A stretch of 64,000 nucleotides of DNA from Pseudoalteromonas undina (GCF_000238275.3 NZ_AHCF03000003.1:372001-436000); one strand, 5' to 3'. Positions 53,528 through 63,226 are shown, counted from the first letter of the stretch. Notes: generated from the letters alone by a model not told the origin. Made by a program: numbers and translations.

Positions 53528-54573
53528 GCGAATTAAATTATTTATATGGCGCGCCGCTTTCCAAAGCCGACTTTAAAACCACCGCAGAAGACTTTATGGT
53601 TGATGAGGATCTCGGTATAGAGTTTACCGGCAGTGGTGAACACGTGTGTTTGCAAGTGGTTAAAAAGGGTGAAAACACCCAATATGTTGCCAAGCTGATT
53701 GCACAAAAAGCGGGTGTATCGCCACGTGATGTAAGCTATGCCGGTATGAAAGACCGCCATGGAGTATGCTCGCAGTGGTTTAGCGTGAAAGTACCGATTA
53801 AAAAGCATATTGATTTTACAGAGCTGAACAGTGAAAGCGTGTTTGTGGTATCGCAGCAGCGCCATGAGCGAAAATTGCGCACCGGTTGCCATAAAGGAAA
53901 TAGATTTACTATTACCTTGCGCAATGTAACCGAGCCGCTTGATATTCTGTGCCGTATAAACGCAGTACGCGCAGGTGTGCCTAACTATTTTGGTGAACAG
54001 CGCTTTGGTCGTGATGGACACAACCTAGTGATGGCCGAAAAGATGTTTGCCGGTGAGCGTATTCGCGATAAAAAGCTGCGAGGCATTATTATTTCTGCCG
54101 CGCGTTCACATGTGTTTAATCAAATTGTTAGTTTACGCGTGGCTGAGCATGGCCTTGCTAAAACCATGCACCGCGAAGTATTTATGCTCAGTGGCAGTAA
54201 TGCATTTTTTGAAGATGCGATAAGTGATGAAAATATTGCACGGCTTGCCTCTGGCGATATTATGATGTCGGCGCCCATGGTGGGCAAAAGTGAAAAAGGC
54301 TTAACCGAACAAGAAAAAACATGGTTGGCACCGTATCAAGCATGGTGTGATGGCTTAGGGGATTTAGGGCTTAAAAACGAGCGTAGAATGCTGCGTTTAA
54401 TACCCCAAGAGCTAAGCATAGAAACACTTGATGAACGCACATTAAAACTCAGCTTTGGTTTACCCAAAGGCTGTTTTGCAACGGCTTTACTGCGCGAACT
54501 GGTTAATTATACTGACGCCAGCCCACGCGAGCGAAAAGAAAAGGATACCGCAGATGAAGATTCTATTAAGTAA
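53524..54573 (+). CDS. truD: tRNA pseudouridine(13) synthase
   Basis: Modifies U13 of tRNA-Glu and possibly some mRNAs. The TruD catalytic Asp lies in [18 protein letters not shown], followed by [14 protein letters not shown] and the C-terminal [14 protein letters not shown]. At 349 residues the length is normal. It overlaps ispF by 4 bases, and the start of surE lies inside its last 20 bases. Confidence 0.95.
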   Translation: MSELNYLYGAPLSKADFKTTAEDFMVDEDLGIEFTGSGEHVCLQVVKKGENTQYVAKLIAQKAGVSPRDVSYAGMKDRHGVCSQWFSVKVPIKKHIDFTELNSESVFVVSQQRHERKLRTGCHKGNRFTITLRNVTEPLDILCRINAVRAGVPNYFGEQRFGRDGHNLVMAEKMFAGERIRDKKLRGIIISAARSHVFNQIVSLRVAEHGLAKTMHREVFMLSGSNAFFEDAISDENIARLASGDIMMSAPMVGKSEKGLTEQEKTWLAPYQAWCDGLGDLGLKNERRMLRLIPQELSIETLDERTLKLSFGLPKGCFATALLRELVNYTDASPRERKEKDTADEDSIK

Positions 54574-55318
54574 TGATGATGGTGTTAATGCCAAAGGTAT
54601 TGCTGTTTTATATCAAGCATTAACACAAATTGCTGAGGTAACGCTGGTTGCTCCAGATAGAAATTGTAGTGGTGCTAGTAATTCACTAACGCTAATGAAT
54701 CCGCTGCGTGCCACAACGCTCGACAACGGATTTATGTCGGTAAACGGTACACCCACTGATTGTGTGCACTTAGGTGTTAATCAATTAGTGGATGAAAAAC
54801 CCGATTTGGTAGTTGCCGGTATCAATCATGGCGGTAATTTAGGCGACGATACACTTTACTCTGGTACAGTTGCTGCGGCGACTGAAGGTCGTCATTTGGG
54901 CTTACCAGCGATTGCGGTATCTTTGTGCTCTCATCATGGTGAGCATTTTGAAACAGCGGCAGCCGTTACTGTAAATATTATTAAAGGACTTGCCTCACAT
55001 CCGCTGCCGAAAGATCAGATCATTAATATTAATGTTCCCGATATTCCGCTCTCTGAGCTCAAAGGTGTTCAGGTAACTCGTTTAGGGGCTCGTCACAAAG
55101 CAGAAACCATGACCAAGCAAACCGATCCATGGGGACGCGATATTTTTTGGTATGGATCGCTAGGGCTTGAAAGCGACGCAGGTGAAGGCACTGACTTTTA
55201 TGCGGTTAATAATGGCTATGCATCAGTGACCCCGTTAAGCGTTGATATGACTGCCAAAGACAGTATTAAAGCCGTGGGAGAGTGGTTAGCCGAGTTGGAG
55301 ATTAACCGTGCTGGCTAA
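54554..55318 (+). CDS. surE: 5'/3'-nucleotidase SurE
   Basis: A metal-dependent nucleotidase and exopolyphosphatase, linked to stationary-phase survival. The signature [13 protein letters not shown] is at the N-terminus, with [16 protein letters not shown] and [21 protein letters not shown]. The longer frame from 54455 is in truD; ATG 54554 starts the conserved [10 protein letters not shown]. It overlaps pcm by 11 bases. Confidence 0.95.
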   Translation: MKILLSNDDGVNAKGIAVLYQALTQIAEVTLVAPDRNCSGASNSLTLMNPLRATTLDNGFMSVNGTPTDCVHLGVNQLVDEKPDLVVAGINHGGNLGDDTLYSGTVAAATEGRHLGLPAIAVSLCSHHGEHFETAAAVTVNIIKGLASHPLPKDQIININVPDIPLSELKGVQVTRLGARHKAETMTKQTDPWGRDIFWYGSLGLESDAGEGTDFYAVNNGYASVTPLSVDMTAKDSIKAVGEWLAELEINRAG

Positions 55319-55946
55319 TTATACTCGTAGTGCACAAGCGCTTTCAGACTTATTACAGCGAGATGGCGTAGAAGATAAAGAGGTTTTAAAAGCAATAGCG
55401 CAAATTCCTCGGCATATTTTTATTGATGATGTACTCAAACACAAGGCGTATCAAAATACCGCGCTACCTATAGGACAAGGGCAAACTATTTCTCAGCCCT
55501 ATATTGTTGCGCGCATGACCGAGCTAATGCGATTAGCCGGTGTGCAACATAAGGTGTTAGAAATAGGCACCGGGTCGGGCTATCAAACTGCGGTTTTAGC
55601 TAAAACCTTTGATAAGGTATATTCGGTAGAGCGTATTAAAGCTTTGCAATGGCAAGCTAAACGCCGATTACACCAGCTCGATTTGTACAATGTCACCATG
55701 AAACATGGCGATGGTTGGCAAGGCTGGCAGTCACAAGCGCCATTTGATGGCATTATCGTGACCGCTGCGGCAACCACCATTCCCCCCGAGTTACTCGCAC
55801 AACTTGCAGATGGAGGCGTATTACTGGCCCCTATTGGTGAGGCAGAACAAAATTTAACCATGGTTATTCGCCAAGGCGATAGCTTTACAGAGCATGTAAT
55901 TGCGCCAGTAAGATTTGTACCTTTAGTCCCTGGTGATATTGAATAG
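55308..55946 (+). CDS. pcm: Protein-L-isoaspartate O-methyltransferase
   Basis: Repairs isoaspartyl damage in proteins using AdoMet. Characteristic blocks: [47 protein letters not shown] (AdoMet loop) and [16 protein letters not shown]. The start is GTG 55308, within the surE end. At 212 residues the length is normal. It is followed by the yqaA-like gene after 9 bases. Confidence 0.95.
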   Translation: MLANYTRSAQALSDLLQRDGVEDKEVLKAIAQIPRHIFIDDVLKHKAYQNTALPIGQGQTISQPYIVARMTELMRLAGVQHKVLEIGTGSGYQTAVLAKTFDKVYSVERIKALQWQAKRRLHQLDLYNVTMKHGDGWQGWQSQAPFDGIIVTAAATTIPPELLAQLADGGVLLAPIGEAEQNLTMVIRQGDSFTEHVIAPVRFVPLVPGDIE

Positions 55947-55955
55947 GAATTCATT

Positions 55956-56534
55956 TTGAAGTTGTTTACCAAGTTATACGATATGGCGCTAGTGTGGGCT
56001 AAACACCGCCACGCAGAACGTTATTTAGCAGGAATGAGCTTTGCCGAATCGGTTTTTTTTCCGGTCCCGCCCGATGTAATGTTAGCGCCGATGTCGCTAG
56101 CGCAACCAAGTAAGGCATGGCGATTTGCAAGCTTTGCTACGGTTGCCTCTGTGCTTGGCGGCGTGCTGGGTTACTTACTTGGATTTTGGTTGTTTGAACC
56201 GGTTGTAGAGCCCTTTATTGCGCAAATGCAATGGCAAGATAAATTTAATACGGCGCTTGCATGGTTCAAAGATTACGGTGTTTGGGTGGTATTTATAGCG
56301 GGGTTTTCGCCTATTCCTTATAAAGTGTTTACCATTGGCGCTGGTGTATTACAAATGGCGTTTTTACCTTTTATTATTGCCTCAGGTATTGGGCGTGGCG
56401 CGCGTTTCTTTTTAGTATCTGCTTTAATGAAATGGGGCGGAGTTAAAATGGAACAAAAATTACGCCAATATATTGAAGTACTTGGCTGGGCAGTGGTTGC
56501 TTTAATCGCTGTTGCGTACCTATTGTTGCGATAA
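55956..56534 (+). CDS. yqaA: YqaA family (DedA-like) membrane protein
   Basis: A 192-residue inner-membrane protein of the DedA/SNARE-associated superfamily. Landmarks are FAESVFFPVPPDVMLAPM (the amphipathic reentrant motif), FATVASVLGGVLGYLLG, and FIAGFSPIPYKVFTIGAG. These proteins are linked to lipid transport and membrane homeostasis. The likely start is TTG 55956, the first start codon preceded by a purine-rich site. It sits between pcm and nlpD, an order I know from related genera. Confidence 0.85.
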   Translation: MKLFTKLYDMALVWAKHRHAERYLAGMSFAESVFFPVPPDVMLAPMSLAQPSKAWRFASFATVASVLGGVLGYLLGFWLFEPVVEPFIAQMQWQDKFNTALAWFKDYGVWVVFIAGFSPIPYKVFTIGAGVLQMAFLPFIIASGIGRGARFFLVSALMKWGGVKMEQKLRQYIEVLGWAVVALIAVAYLLLR

Positions 56535-56575
56535 TCGCCATAATATAATGATATTAAAACAGAGGGCAAAACACA

Positions 56576-57400
56576 TTGAATAAACAAATACGCTGTTATG
56601 TTGCTTTATTTATTAGTGTTTTGCTTTGTGCATGCTCGTCTCGCCATGTTCCCGCTCCTGTAAGTAGTTTAAATAATAATATTAATGACTATCCTTCACG
56701 GATTAATATTAACGGTGGTAAGTACACGGTACAAAAAGGCGATACACTTTATTCGATTGCTTTTAGTGCTGGAAAAGATTTCAGAGAACTTGCAAAAAAT
56801 AATTCAATTCCATCACCTTACACTATTGTTCCTGGTCAGGTTGTATCCCTTTTAGAACCAAGTAGGTCAAGGGTTACACAAAAAAAGTATAAAAAGAAAG
56901 CTGTTAAAAAGTCATCTCATTTACAAAAAAGTAACAGAAAATTAAAGAAAGAGCTTGATAAGCCGAAAAAACGTAGGTATGTTCAAAAACAAGCTAACCA
57001 AAAAATTAGTCAGTCTCAAGGTTCTTCAACTAAAAAGTTGAGTTGGTTTTGGCCTGCTAAAGGTAAAATAACAAAACGCTTTTCTAACAAGGAAAATGGT
57101 TATAAAGGCCTACAGATTGCTAATAGAAAGGGTACTGCCGTACTCGCCGCTGCAAAAGGAACAGTAGTTTACGCGGGTAGTGCACTTAGAGGTTACGGTA
57201 ATTTAATTATATTGAAACATAATGATGATTACCTAAGTGCTTATGCACATAACTCAACGTTACTTGTGAAAGAAAAGCAAATAGTGAAGGCGGGACAAAA
57301 AATAGCAGAAATTGGTAATTCAGAGTCTTCAGTAACGGCACTTCGTTTTGAAATTCGTTATCGAGGAAAAGCTGTTAACCCTGCTAAGTACCTACCCTGA
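56576..57400 (+). CDS. nlpD: Murein hydrolase activator NlpD
   Basis: An outer-membrane lipoprotein that activates the amidase AmiC in cell separation. The lipobox is LCAC, followed by a LysM domain (YTVQKGDTLYSIAFSAGKDFRELAKNN...IVPGQVV), a basic linker and a degenerate LytM/M23 domain (GLQIANRKGTAVLAAAKGTVVYAGSALRGYGNLIILKH). The catalytic zinc ligands are missing, as in other NlpD. The start is TTG 56576. In gammaproteobacteria rpoS promoters usually lie inside nlpD. Confidence 0.93.
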   Translation: MNKQIRCYVALFISVLLCACSSRHVPAPVSSLNNNINDYPSRININGGKYTVQKGDTLYSIAFSAGKDFRELAKNNSIPSPYTIVPGQVVSLLEPSRSRVTQKKYKKKAVKKSSHLQKSNRKLKKELDKPKKRRYVQKQANQKISQSQGSSTKKLSWFWPAKGKITKRFSNKENGYKGLQIANRKGTAVLAAAKGTVVYAGSALRGYGNLIILKHNDDYLSAYAHNSTLLVKEKQIVKAGQKIAEIGNSESSVTALRFEIRYRGKAVNPAKYLP

Positions 57401-57410
57401 ACTGAAGGTG

Positions 57411-57570
57411 TTGATTGACTGTTCTGGAGAAGGCTCATGGCTAATACAGCAAAAGCTAATAAAACGACTACAGACCTTAATCATAAAGTTATTGATAGCT
57501 TGCTCAGGAGAAGTCTTATGGCTGATGTAGCAAAAGCTGAGAAAACCCCCACTGATGATAAGTTTGACGA
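57411..57570 (+). repeat. Imperfect tandem duplication carrying ribosome site and start codon of rpoS
   Basis: Two copies spaced 81 bases apart (ATG 57437 and 57518). Each has GGAGAAG, then ATGGCT-AT-AGCAAAAGCT and AAAAC. The starts are in the same frame. Confidence 0.8.
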
Positions 57571-58057
57571 CTCTAAAATAGAGGAGACAACGAAGTTACT
57601 TGATGACGTGGAAGATGAAGATGTATTTGTAAAAGAAGAAGTCACTAAAAACCTCGACGCCACCCAATTATACTTAGGCGAGATTGGTTTTTCCCCTCTA
57701 TTAAGTGCAGAAGAAGAAGTGTTTTTTGCACGAAAATCGCTTAAAGGCTGTGAAGCCTCCCGAAAACGCATGATCGAAAGTAACTTACGCTTAGTTGTGA
57801 AAATTGCGCGTAGGTACAACAATCGTGGGCTTGCTCTACTTGATTTAATTGAAGAAGGTAATCTAGGGCTGATCCGAGCTGTTGAAAAGTTTGATCCTGA
57901 ACGGGGTTTTCGATTTTCTACTTATGCCACATGGTGGATACGCCAAACCATTGAACGGGCAATAATGAATCAAACCCGTACTATTCGTTTGCCTATTCAT
58001 GTTGTTAAAGAGCTTAACGTTTATTTACGTACGAATCATGTACTGGTGGTGGAGTGA
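57437..58057 (+). pseudogene. rpoS: RNA polymerase sigma factor RpoS, truncated by deletion
   Basis: The sequence is normal RpoS from region 1.2 to region 2.4: [67 protein letters not shown] (the core-binding and -10 recognition part) and [18 protein letters not shown]. After codon 199 (T, 58031-58033) it leaves the family and adds seven foreign residues, NHVLVVE, encoded by the pncC sequence read in another frame. Regions 3 and 4 (the -35 contact) are absent, about 130 residues missing. The 206-residue product could bind core polymerase but should not drive normal promoters. Two possible starts exist (57437 and 57518). Confidence 0.92.
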
Positions 58058-58437
58058 GTTATTCGCTTACCGATACCCCCGGAAGTTCAGCATATATTGA
58101 CCGTGCATTTGTTACTTATAGCAATAACGCCAAGCAAGAATTACTCAATGTGAAGCATGCTACCCTCGAGCAATTTGGCGCAGTAAGCGAACAAACAGTC
58201 ATTGAGATGGCTGCAGGCGCCTGTAAGGCTGCAAATGCTGATATTGGCATTGCTATTTCAGGAATTGCAGGTCCAGGTGGTGCTACTGAGGGCAAACCGG
58301 TAGGGCTCGTGTGGTTTGGACTGCAAATTAACGGTAAACACTGGACGTTTGAACAAGTATTTAATGGTGATAGGGCGCAAGTTAGGCTGCAAGCTATTGT
58401 ATTTTCTTTAAAAAATATAATAGAGAAGATAAAATAA
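58033..58437 (+). pseudogene. pncC: Nicotinamide-nucleotide amidase PncC (CinA C-terminal type), 5'-truncated
   Basis: In the frame starting at 58033 the sequence reads [26 protein letters not shown] and on through FVTYSN, VSEQTVIEMAAGA and ISGIAGPGGATEGKPVGLVWF, a clear PncC match from the catalytic-serine motif to the normal C-terminus. The first 30 or so residues are missing. No start codon precedes the ESCTGG motif after the in-frame TAA at 58015. The first usable start is GTG 58054, overlapping the truncated rpoS stop as GTGA. That product would have 127 residues without the ESC motif and is probably inactive. Confidence 0.9.
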
Positions 58438-58447
58438 TAAAATTAGC

Positions 58448-58475
58448 TTGATACTGTGATTTCATACAGTATACT
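58448..58475 (+). promoter_or_regulatory. recA promoter with LexA (SOS) box
   Basis: -35 TTGATA (58448) and -10 TATACT (58470) with a 16-base spacer. The SOS box TACTGT-N8-ACAGTA (58452-58471) lies between and overlaps both, exactly as in enterobacterial recA. Confidence 0.92.
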
Positions 58476-58505
58476 TGTCTGCATTAGCTGGATTTGGAGA
58501 AGAAA

Positions 58506-59549
58506 ATGAACGATAACAAACAAAAAGCGTTGGACGCAGCTTTATCACAAATTGAACGTCAATTTGGTAAAGGCTCAATCATGAAATTGGGTGACAATAA
58601 AGCGTTAAACATTGACGCTGTATCAACAGGCTCGCTAGGTATTGATATTGCCTTAGGCATAGGCGGCTTGCCGATGGGGCGTATTGTTGAAGTATATGGC
58701 CCAGAGTCATCAGGTAAAACAACGCTAACATTGCAAGTTATCGCTGAAGCTCAAAAAGAAGGTAAAACCTGTGCCTTTGTTGATGCTGAGCATGCTCTTG
58801 ATCCAATTTATGCACAAAAACTAGGTGTTAACATTGATGAGTTACTGGTATCTCAACCAGATACGGGTGAGCAAGCACTGGAAATTTGTGACATGTTAGT
58901 GCGTTCAAGCGCGGTTGATGTAGTGATTGTCGATTCGGTTGCAGCATTGACACCAAAAGCTGAGATTGAAGGCGACATGGGTGATTCACACATGGGCCTA
59001 CAAGCACGTTTAATGTCGCAAGCATTACGTAAGCTTACAGGTAACATTAAGCGTTCAAACACACTATGTATTTTCATTAACCAAATCCGTATGAAAATTG
59101 GTGTAATGTTTGGTAACCCTGAAACAACAACTGGTGGTAATGCCCTGAAATTTTACGCCTCTGTACGTATTGATATTCGCCGTATTGGTTCGGTAAAAGA
59201 AGGCGATGAAGTTGTTGGTAATGAAACGCGCGTTAAAATTGTGAAAAACAAAGTTGCACCGCCGTTCAAACAAGCTGAATTTATCATTATGTATGGCGAA
59301 GGTATTTCTAAGCAGGGCGAGCTGATTGATTTAGGTGTTAAGCACAAAATTGTTGAAAAAGCGGGTGCTTGGTACAGTTACAATGGCAACAAAGTTGGCC
59401 AAGGTAAGTCTAATTCGATTAAGTTCCTTAAAGAAAATCCTGAAATTGCAGATGAAATTGAAGGTAAATTACGAGAGATGCTATTGCTAAAAGCAACGGT
59501 TGAGCCAGAAGATGGCGAAGACGTATTAGGTGATGAAGGCGACCTTTAA
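58506..59549 (+). CDS. recA: Recombinase RecA
   Basis: The central strand-exchange and SOS coprotease protein. Walker A is GPESSGKTT, Walker B region VIVDSVAAL, with the L1/L2 loops [16 protein letters not shown] and [28 protein letters not shown], and an acidic C-terminal tail. At 347 residues the length is standard. ATG 58506 has GGAGAAG directly upstream; TTG 58494 is in frame but weak. The gene and its SOS promoter are untouched by the deletion immediately upstream. Confidence 0.98.
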   Translation: MNDNKQKALDAALSQIERQFGKGSIMKLGDNKALNIDAVSTGSLGIDIALGIGGLPMGRIVEVYGPESSGKTTLTLQVIAEAQKEGKTCAFVDAEHALDPIYAQKLGVNIDELLVSQPDTGEQALEICDMLVRSSAVDVVIVDSVAALTPKAEIEGDMGDSHMGLQARLMSQALRKLTGNIKRSNTLCIFINQIRMKIGVMFGNPETTTGGNALKFYASVRIDIRRIGSVKEGDEVVGNETRVKIVKNKVAPPFKQAEFIIMYGEGISKQGELIDLGVKHKIVEKAGAWYSYNGNKVGQGKSNSIKFLKENPEIADEIEGKLREMLLLKATVEPEDGEDVLGDEGDL

Positions 59550-59585
59550 GCCCATTTGTTTTAAAGCTTGATTTGACCCGAGCTT

Positions 59586-59620
59586 AAAAAAAGCGCTAAC
59601 CATTAGGTTAGCGCTTTTTT
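59586..59620. terminator. Bidirectional terminator between recA and the TonB receptor gene
   Basis: A perfect stem AAAGCGCTAACC...GGTTAGCGCTTT flanked by A and T runs on either side. Confidence 0.92.
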
Positions 59621-59657
59621 ATTGTTTGCTATAAAGTGACTTAAAGCCTAGTTAGCT

Positions 59658-61778
59658 TTATAGCTGCCAGTTAACTGACAATGAGTAGTTACGCGGTGCC
59701 CCGTAGTAACCTTGCTCCCAATAAAGGCTGTTTATGTACTTTTCATCAGTACTGTTATTAACATTAAAGGTAACACCGACGTTTTGAGTAATTTCGTAGG
59801 TGGCCATTAAATCTAATAAGCCATAAGCATCTTGTTTTGTAGTTGCCAATGCGTTGCCTGCTGGATCTTTCACTTGCACACGGCTAATAGAATCTTGCCA
59901 GCGGTAATTAGCACCTAAGGTTAAACCATCAATAAATGGCACTTGATAAGTGGCTGCCATTTTTAATTGGTTTTCTGGGGTGTAATCTTTAACGAGTTCA
60001 TCACCATCAATACTTAAATTACTAAAGCTGATGCTGGCACTTAAATCATCAGTTAAGCGACCGCTTAATTCAATTTCGAAACCATCACTGTTAATACCAT
60101 CTGCAGCGTAATAACGCGTATCGCTTGGAAGGGAGCCCGGAAGTGCAACAGCAAGTCCATCTTGCTTAGCATCAAAATAGGCCAGTGTTACAAATACTTG
60201 CTCATCTAAAAGTTGTGCTTTTAAACCAACTTCAGCACTTTTACCAATAACAGGAGCCAGTTGTTCAGCGTTAATGTCTAATTCTTTTTGCGGCACAAAC
60301 GTTTCTGTGTAGCTAGCGTAAGCTGATAATGACTCGGTAAAATCGTACACAGTACCAATGTAAGGAATAACCTCTGAGTCATCGCGGGTTTGCACTACAC
60401 TATAAGCAGTACCTTTAGTTTCCCAGTCGGTATAGCGTACGCCAGCCAAAATGCTTAATGGATCTGCTAGTTTTATACGAGTTGAAACATAGGCCGATCT
60501 TTGTGTATTTTGTACATCACTGCCGTCAGGTTTATCAACCAGTGTTGCTTCTGGTGCTATCCCATCCCAAGTCGCTAAATCAGGCATCGCAGGGAAACCA
60601 TTTCCTGTGCTGTAGTCATAAAGAGATTGGTCATTAAAGTCCATGTTTGCTTGGCTAATGCCGAATGATAAGTCGTGCTCTAAAGAAAATAGCTCAAACT
60701 TACCGCTGGCATATAAATCAAACAAATCTTGTGTGTCTTTGTAATCATAACGACTCGCATAGCCGGTTAAACCTAAACCAGTATCTTTATCTGGGGTACC
60801 ATATACATAAAATAACTCAGAATTTTGTTCATTTTTTATATGGGCATAACGGGCTTTAGCAACCCAAGTCGCTGATAAGTTTTGCTCAAGTGTTACATAG
60901 ATACGTTCAGCGCTATTATCCCAATACGACCAATCTGCAGCTGTACTAGTTGACTCATCATAATCAGTTGGTGAACCATCAGTGTAATAAAGCGGTAACG
61001 CGCCCCATAGAGGGCTATCGGCATCTTTTTGCTGGTTTACATAGTTAATGCTTAGTAGTGTATCGTCAGTTAGCTTACCCTCATAGGCAAGGTAGGCAAT
61101 GGTCTTATCGGTTTCGTAACGGTCTAGGTACGACTCTTTATCTTGCTTAGTAAATACAGCACGAACAGCGTGTTCATCGTTAATCGGTGCGGAAACATCA
61201 ATATCTACACGTTTGTTATTCCACGAACCATAAGAAGCCGATGCATTAGCTTGCGTTGTGTAGGTTGGCTTTTTTAGCACCATATTAATAGTCGCAGATG
61301 GGTTACCTGCACCGGTCATCATGCCATTGGCACCACGTACAATTTCAACGCGATCATAAATTGCAGTATCTAGTGTACCTTGAATTGAACCGGAATTTTG
61401 CGGTGTCCCTAAGCCATCAATTAAAAAGTTAGTTATTTCAAAACCACGCGCTTTAAAGTAAGTACGGTCAGTTTCTATTTGCTCTACTGTTACGCCAGGT
61501 GTGCTTTCTAATACTGCGTTAATATCATCAAGTGAAAAATCATCCATCAGCGCGCGTGAAACAACAGAAATTGACTGTGGGGTCTCTTTAATTGTTAGAC
61601 CTAGCTTAGTCGCAGACTGTGCTTCTTCGGTGATATAGTTTTTATGATGTTGCCCATAAACGGCTATTTTTTCTAGAGGCAGGTTGTCTTGCGTGTCGTT
61701 TGCAACAGCATATCCAGATAAAACGAGTGAAGTAAGTAGACTTAGTTTAAATGCAGAGTTTTTATGTTTGTGCAGCAT
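59658..61778 (-). CDS. TonB-dependent siderophore receptor
   Basis: An outer-membrane receptor of about 706 residues with a signal peptide (LSLLTSLVLSGYAVA). The plug domain contains a TonB-box-like EKIAVYG, ETPQSISVVS, DDINAVLESTPGV and RGFEITNFLIDGL, the form seen in hydroxamate receptors such as FhuE or FoxA. The 22-strand barrel ends with RNYSLSVNWQL, a final aromatic/hydrophobic strand for BAM recognition. ATG 61778 has GGGA upstream; ATG 61790 has none. A Fur-like box lies 43 bases upstream. The siderophore is not determined. Confidence 0.9.
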   Translation of the reverse strand: MLHKHKNSAFKLSLLTSLVLSGYAVANDTQDNLPLEKIAVYGQHHKNYITEEAQSATKLGLTIKETPQSISVVSRALMDDFSLDDINAVLESTPGVTVEQIETDRTYFKARGFEITNFLIDGLGTPQNSGSIQGTLDTAIYDRVEIVRGANGMMTGAGNPSATINMVLKKPTYTTQANASASYGSWNNKRVDIDVSAPINDEHAVRAVFTKQDKESYLDRYETDKTIAYLAYEGKLTDDTLLSINYVNQQKDADSPLWGALPLYYTDGSPTDYDESTSTAADWSYWDNSAERIYVTLEQNLSATWVAKARYAHIKNEQNSELFYVYGTPDKDTGLGLTGYASRYDYKDTQDLFDLYASGKFELFSLEHDLSFGISQANMDFNDQSLYDYSTGNGFPAMPDLATWDGIAPEATLVDKPDGSDVQNTQRSAYVSTRIKLADPLSILAGVRYTDWETKGTAYSVVQTRDDSEVIPYIGTVYDFTESLSAYASYTETFVPQKELDINAEQLAPVIGKSAEVGLKAQLLDEQVFVTLAYFDAKQDGLAVALPGSLPSDTRYYAADGINSDGFEIELSGRLTDDLSASISFSNLSIDGDELVKDYTPENQLKMAATYQVPFIDGLTLGANYRWQDSISRVQVKDPAGNALATTKQDAYGLLDLMATYEITQNVGVTFNVNNSTDEKYINSLYWEQGYYGAPRNYSLSVNWQL

Positions 61779-61820
61779 CTTGTTTCCCATAAGATTAAAT
61801 TTGGTTGGTAATTTAATCTA

Positions 61821-61840
61821 AATGAGAGTGATTTGCAATT
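61821..61840 (-). promoter_or_regulatory. Fur-box-like operator
   Basis: The 19-mer AATGAGAGTGATTTGCAAT agrees with the Fur consensus AATGAGAATGATTATCATT at 15 of 19 positions. It is placed just upstream of the siderophore receptor, so iron repression is expected. Confidence 0.6.
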
Positions 61841-61923
61841 ACGTTTGCGCGGTATTTTACACGTCTTTGACATTTTTTAAGTAAAGCGCATGGATTTGGT
61901 TAACTTGAGCTCTGGTTAAAAAC

Positions 61924-61946
61924 AAAAAAAAGCGGCCGAAGCCGCT
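61924..61946 (-). terminator. Terminator of the porin gene
   Basis: On the minus strand: AGCGGC-TTCG-GCCGCT with a stable TTCG tetraloop and a T run, 36 bases after the porin stop. Confidence 0.9.
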
Positions 61947-61981
61947 CAGGAAGTAAATCAGTATTTTAATTGGTTAGGAAA

Positions 61982-63151
61982 TTAAAACGCATACTTTACA
62001 GAAAATTGTAAACGATCTAGATCGCCATCTACGCCACTTTCAAGCTCTCGTTCTGCATGTTTAAATTCCGCACCAAAGGTTAGACGTTTAACCGGTGAGT
62101 ATAAAATATTTGCACTGTAGCTTTGGCTTGATTCTGTAGGATCGCCATACATTGCAAGTAGGTTTTCATCGTTATCAGCAGGTAAGAACGAATATAGGAA
62201 AGTAGAGCGCCACTGGCTATTCCACTTATGTTGATATGCAATAAAACCTGATGTTGAATCAATCGCATCTAGGTCATCACCATTGAGAACCGCACCACGA
62301 GCTACGTTTAGACCAACATAACGACCTAGTCCTTTACCTTGGGTAAGCATAAATTTTAGATTGTCTTCACCAAGTTTCACCATACCCGATGCACTAACAC
62401 CAAATGAGGTTTCATCGGCATCAACACCACCTACTTTGTAGGTCAGTTGACGAGCAAGGGCTGCTACTACAAAGTTACCCCAATCCGCTTTGTGAGTATA
62501 GCGTGCGGTAAAGTCAGGTAATGAGGCATCATCAGTCACTGCCATACCACCACCTGCTGTAGTAATTGTGCTTTCTGGATTTTCTAAAGAGAAAGACCAT
62601 GCACCTGTAGTGTATTTAATTTGAGATTGACGAACGAACACTGTGCCTTCTGCTGGGCCAACAAAATCAAGCGCTTCTGGTAATGCACCAACGTTTTGAA
62701 AGTTTGACCACGTTTGACCAAATAACCATCCATCATATGAGATAAATGCATGGCGAATACGCGGCGAATATGAATTAGACACACGCTCGTTACCGCCTGG
62801 GGCAGAAGCTAAAAAGTCTAGCTCTATTTTAGTTTTAACCGTTTTACCGTTATCTAATAAGGTAGCAGTTCCAAAATTGAAACGTGACTCACGAGCGTGC
62901 ATATCAAATACAGCGTCTGAACTATCATCGCTACCGACTGTTAATGTACTTGGTACATAAAAGTCACGGCCAACACTGCTGCCTGCAGGAGCGCCTGCTG
63001 AGTAGTCACTCCACATTGCGTCGAGTTTAATGTATCCACCATAGGTGAATTCTGTATCACCTATTTTCGCAGCTGTAGCAGCATAAGCTGTGCTAGAAAG
63101 TGCACATAGTACAGCAGTCGCTGCCAGTGTTTTAATTGGAGTAAATTTCAT
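61982..63151 (-). CDS. DcaP-like outer-membrane porin
   Basis: A 389-residue outer-membrane beta-barrel with signal peptide (TLAATAVLCALSSTAYA). The mature start TEFTYGGYIKLDAMWSDY and the following DFYVPST, DMHARESRFNFGT, TKIELDFL, RIRHAFISYDGWLFGQTWSNF are typical of the DcaP-like trimeric porin family. The last strand ends ...LQFSVKYAF with terminal phenylalanine. Such porins take up small dicarboxylic or peptide-like substrates. It is next to, and divergent from, acs. A long hairpin lies about 75 bases upstream of the start. Confidence 0.85.
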   Translation of the reverse strand: MKFTPIKTLAATAVLCALSSTAYAATAAKIGDTEFTYGGYIKLDAMWSDYSAGAPAGSSVGRDFYVPSTLTVGSDDSSDAVFDMHARESRFNFGTATLLDNGKTVKTKIELDFLASAPGGNERVSNSYSPRIRHAFISYDGWLFGQTWSNFQNVGALPEALDFVGPAEGTVFVRQSQIKYTTGAWSFSLENPESTITTAGGGMAVTDDASLPDFTARYTHKADWGNFVVAALARQLTYKVGGVDADETSFGVSASGMVKLGEDNLKFMLTQGKGLGRYVGLNVARGAVLNGDDLDAIDSTSGFIAYQHKWNSQWRSTFLYSFLPADNDENLLAMYGDPTESSQSYSANILYSPVKRLTFGAEFKHAERELESGVDGDLDRLQFSVKYAF

Positions 63152-63226
63152 TGTTGCGTCCTTTTATAGGCTACTTGTTGTATGTTGTTTGCTTATGATA
63201 TGCATTAATGTGTGTTACTTATATAG

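Noticed and set aside
57437-58057. rpoS truncation as a simple frameshift or sequencing error
   Set aside because: No RpoS region 3 or 4 similarity appears in any frame after 58033; the DNA there matches PncC, so it is a deletion junction.
58054-58437. Treat the 127-residue frame as an intact short CinA/PncC gene
   Set aside because: The coding similarity extends upstream of its GTG to the catalytic ESCTGG motif, which lacks any start codon; it is a 5'-truncated gene.
58452-58471. LexA box at recA as a novel feature
   Set aside because: It is the standard SOS operator of recA, nearly the same as in enterobacteria; listed as a feature only.
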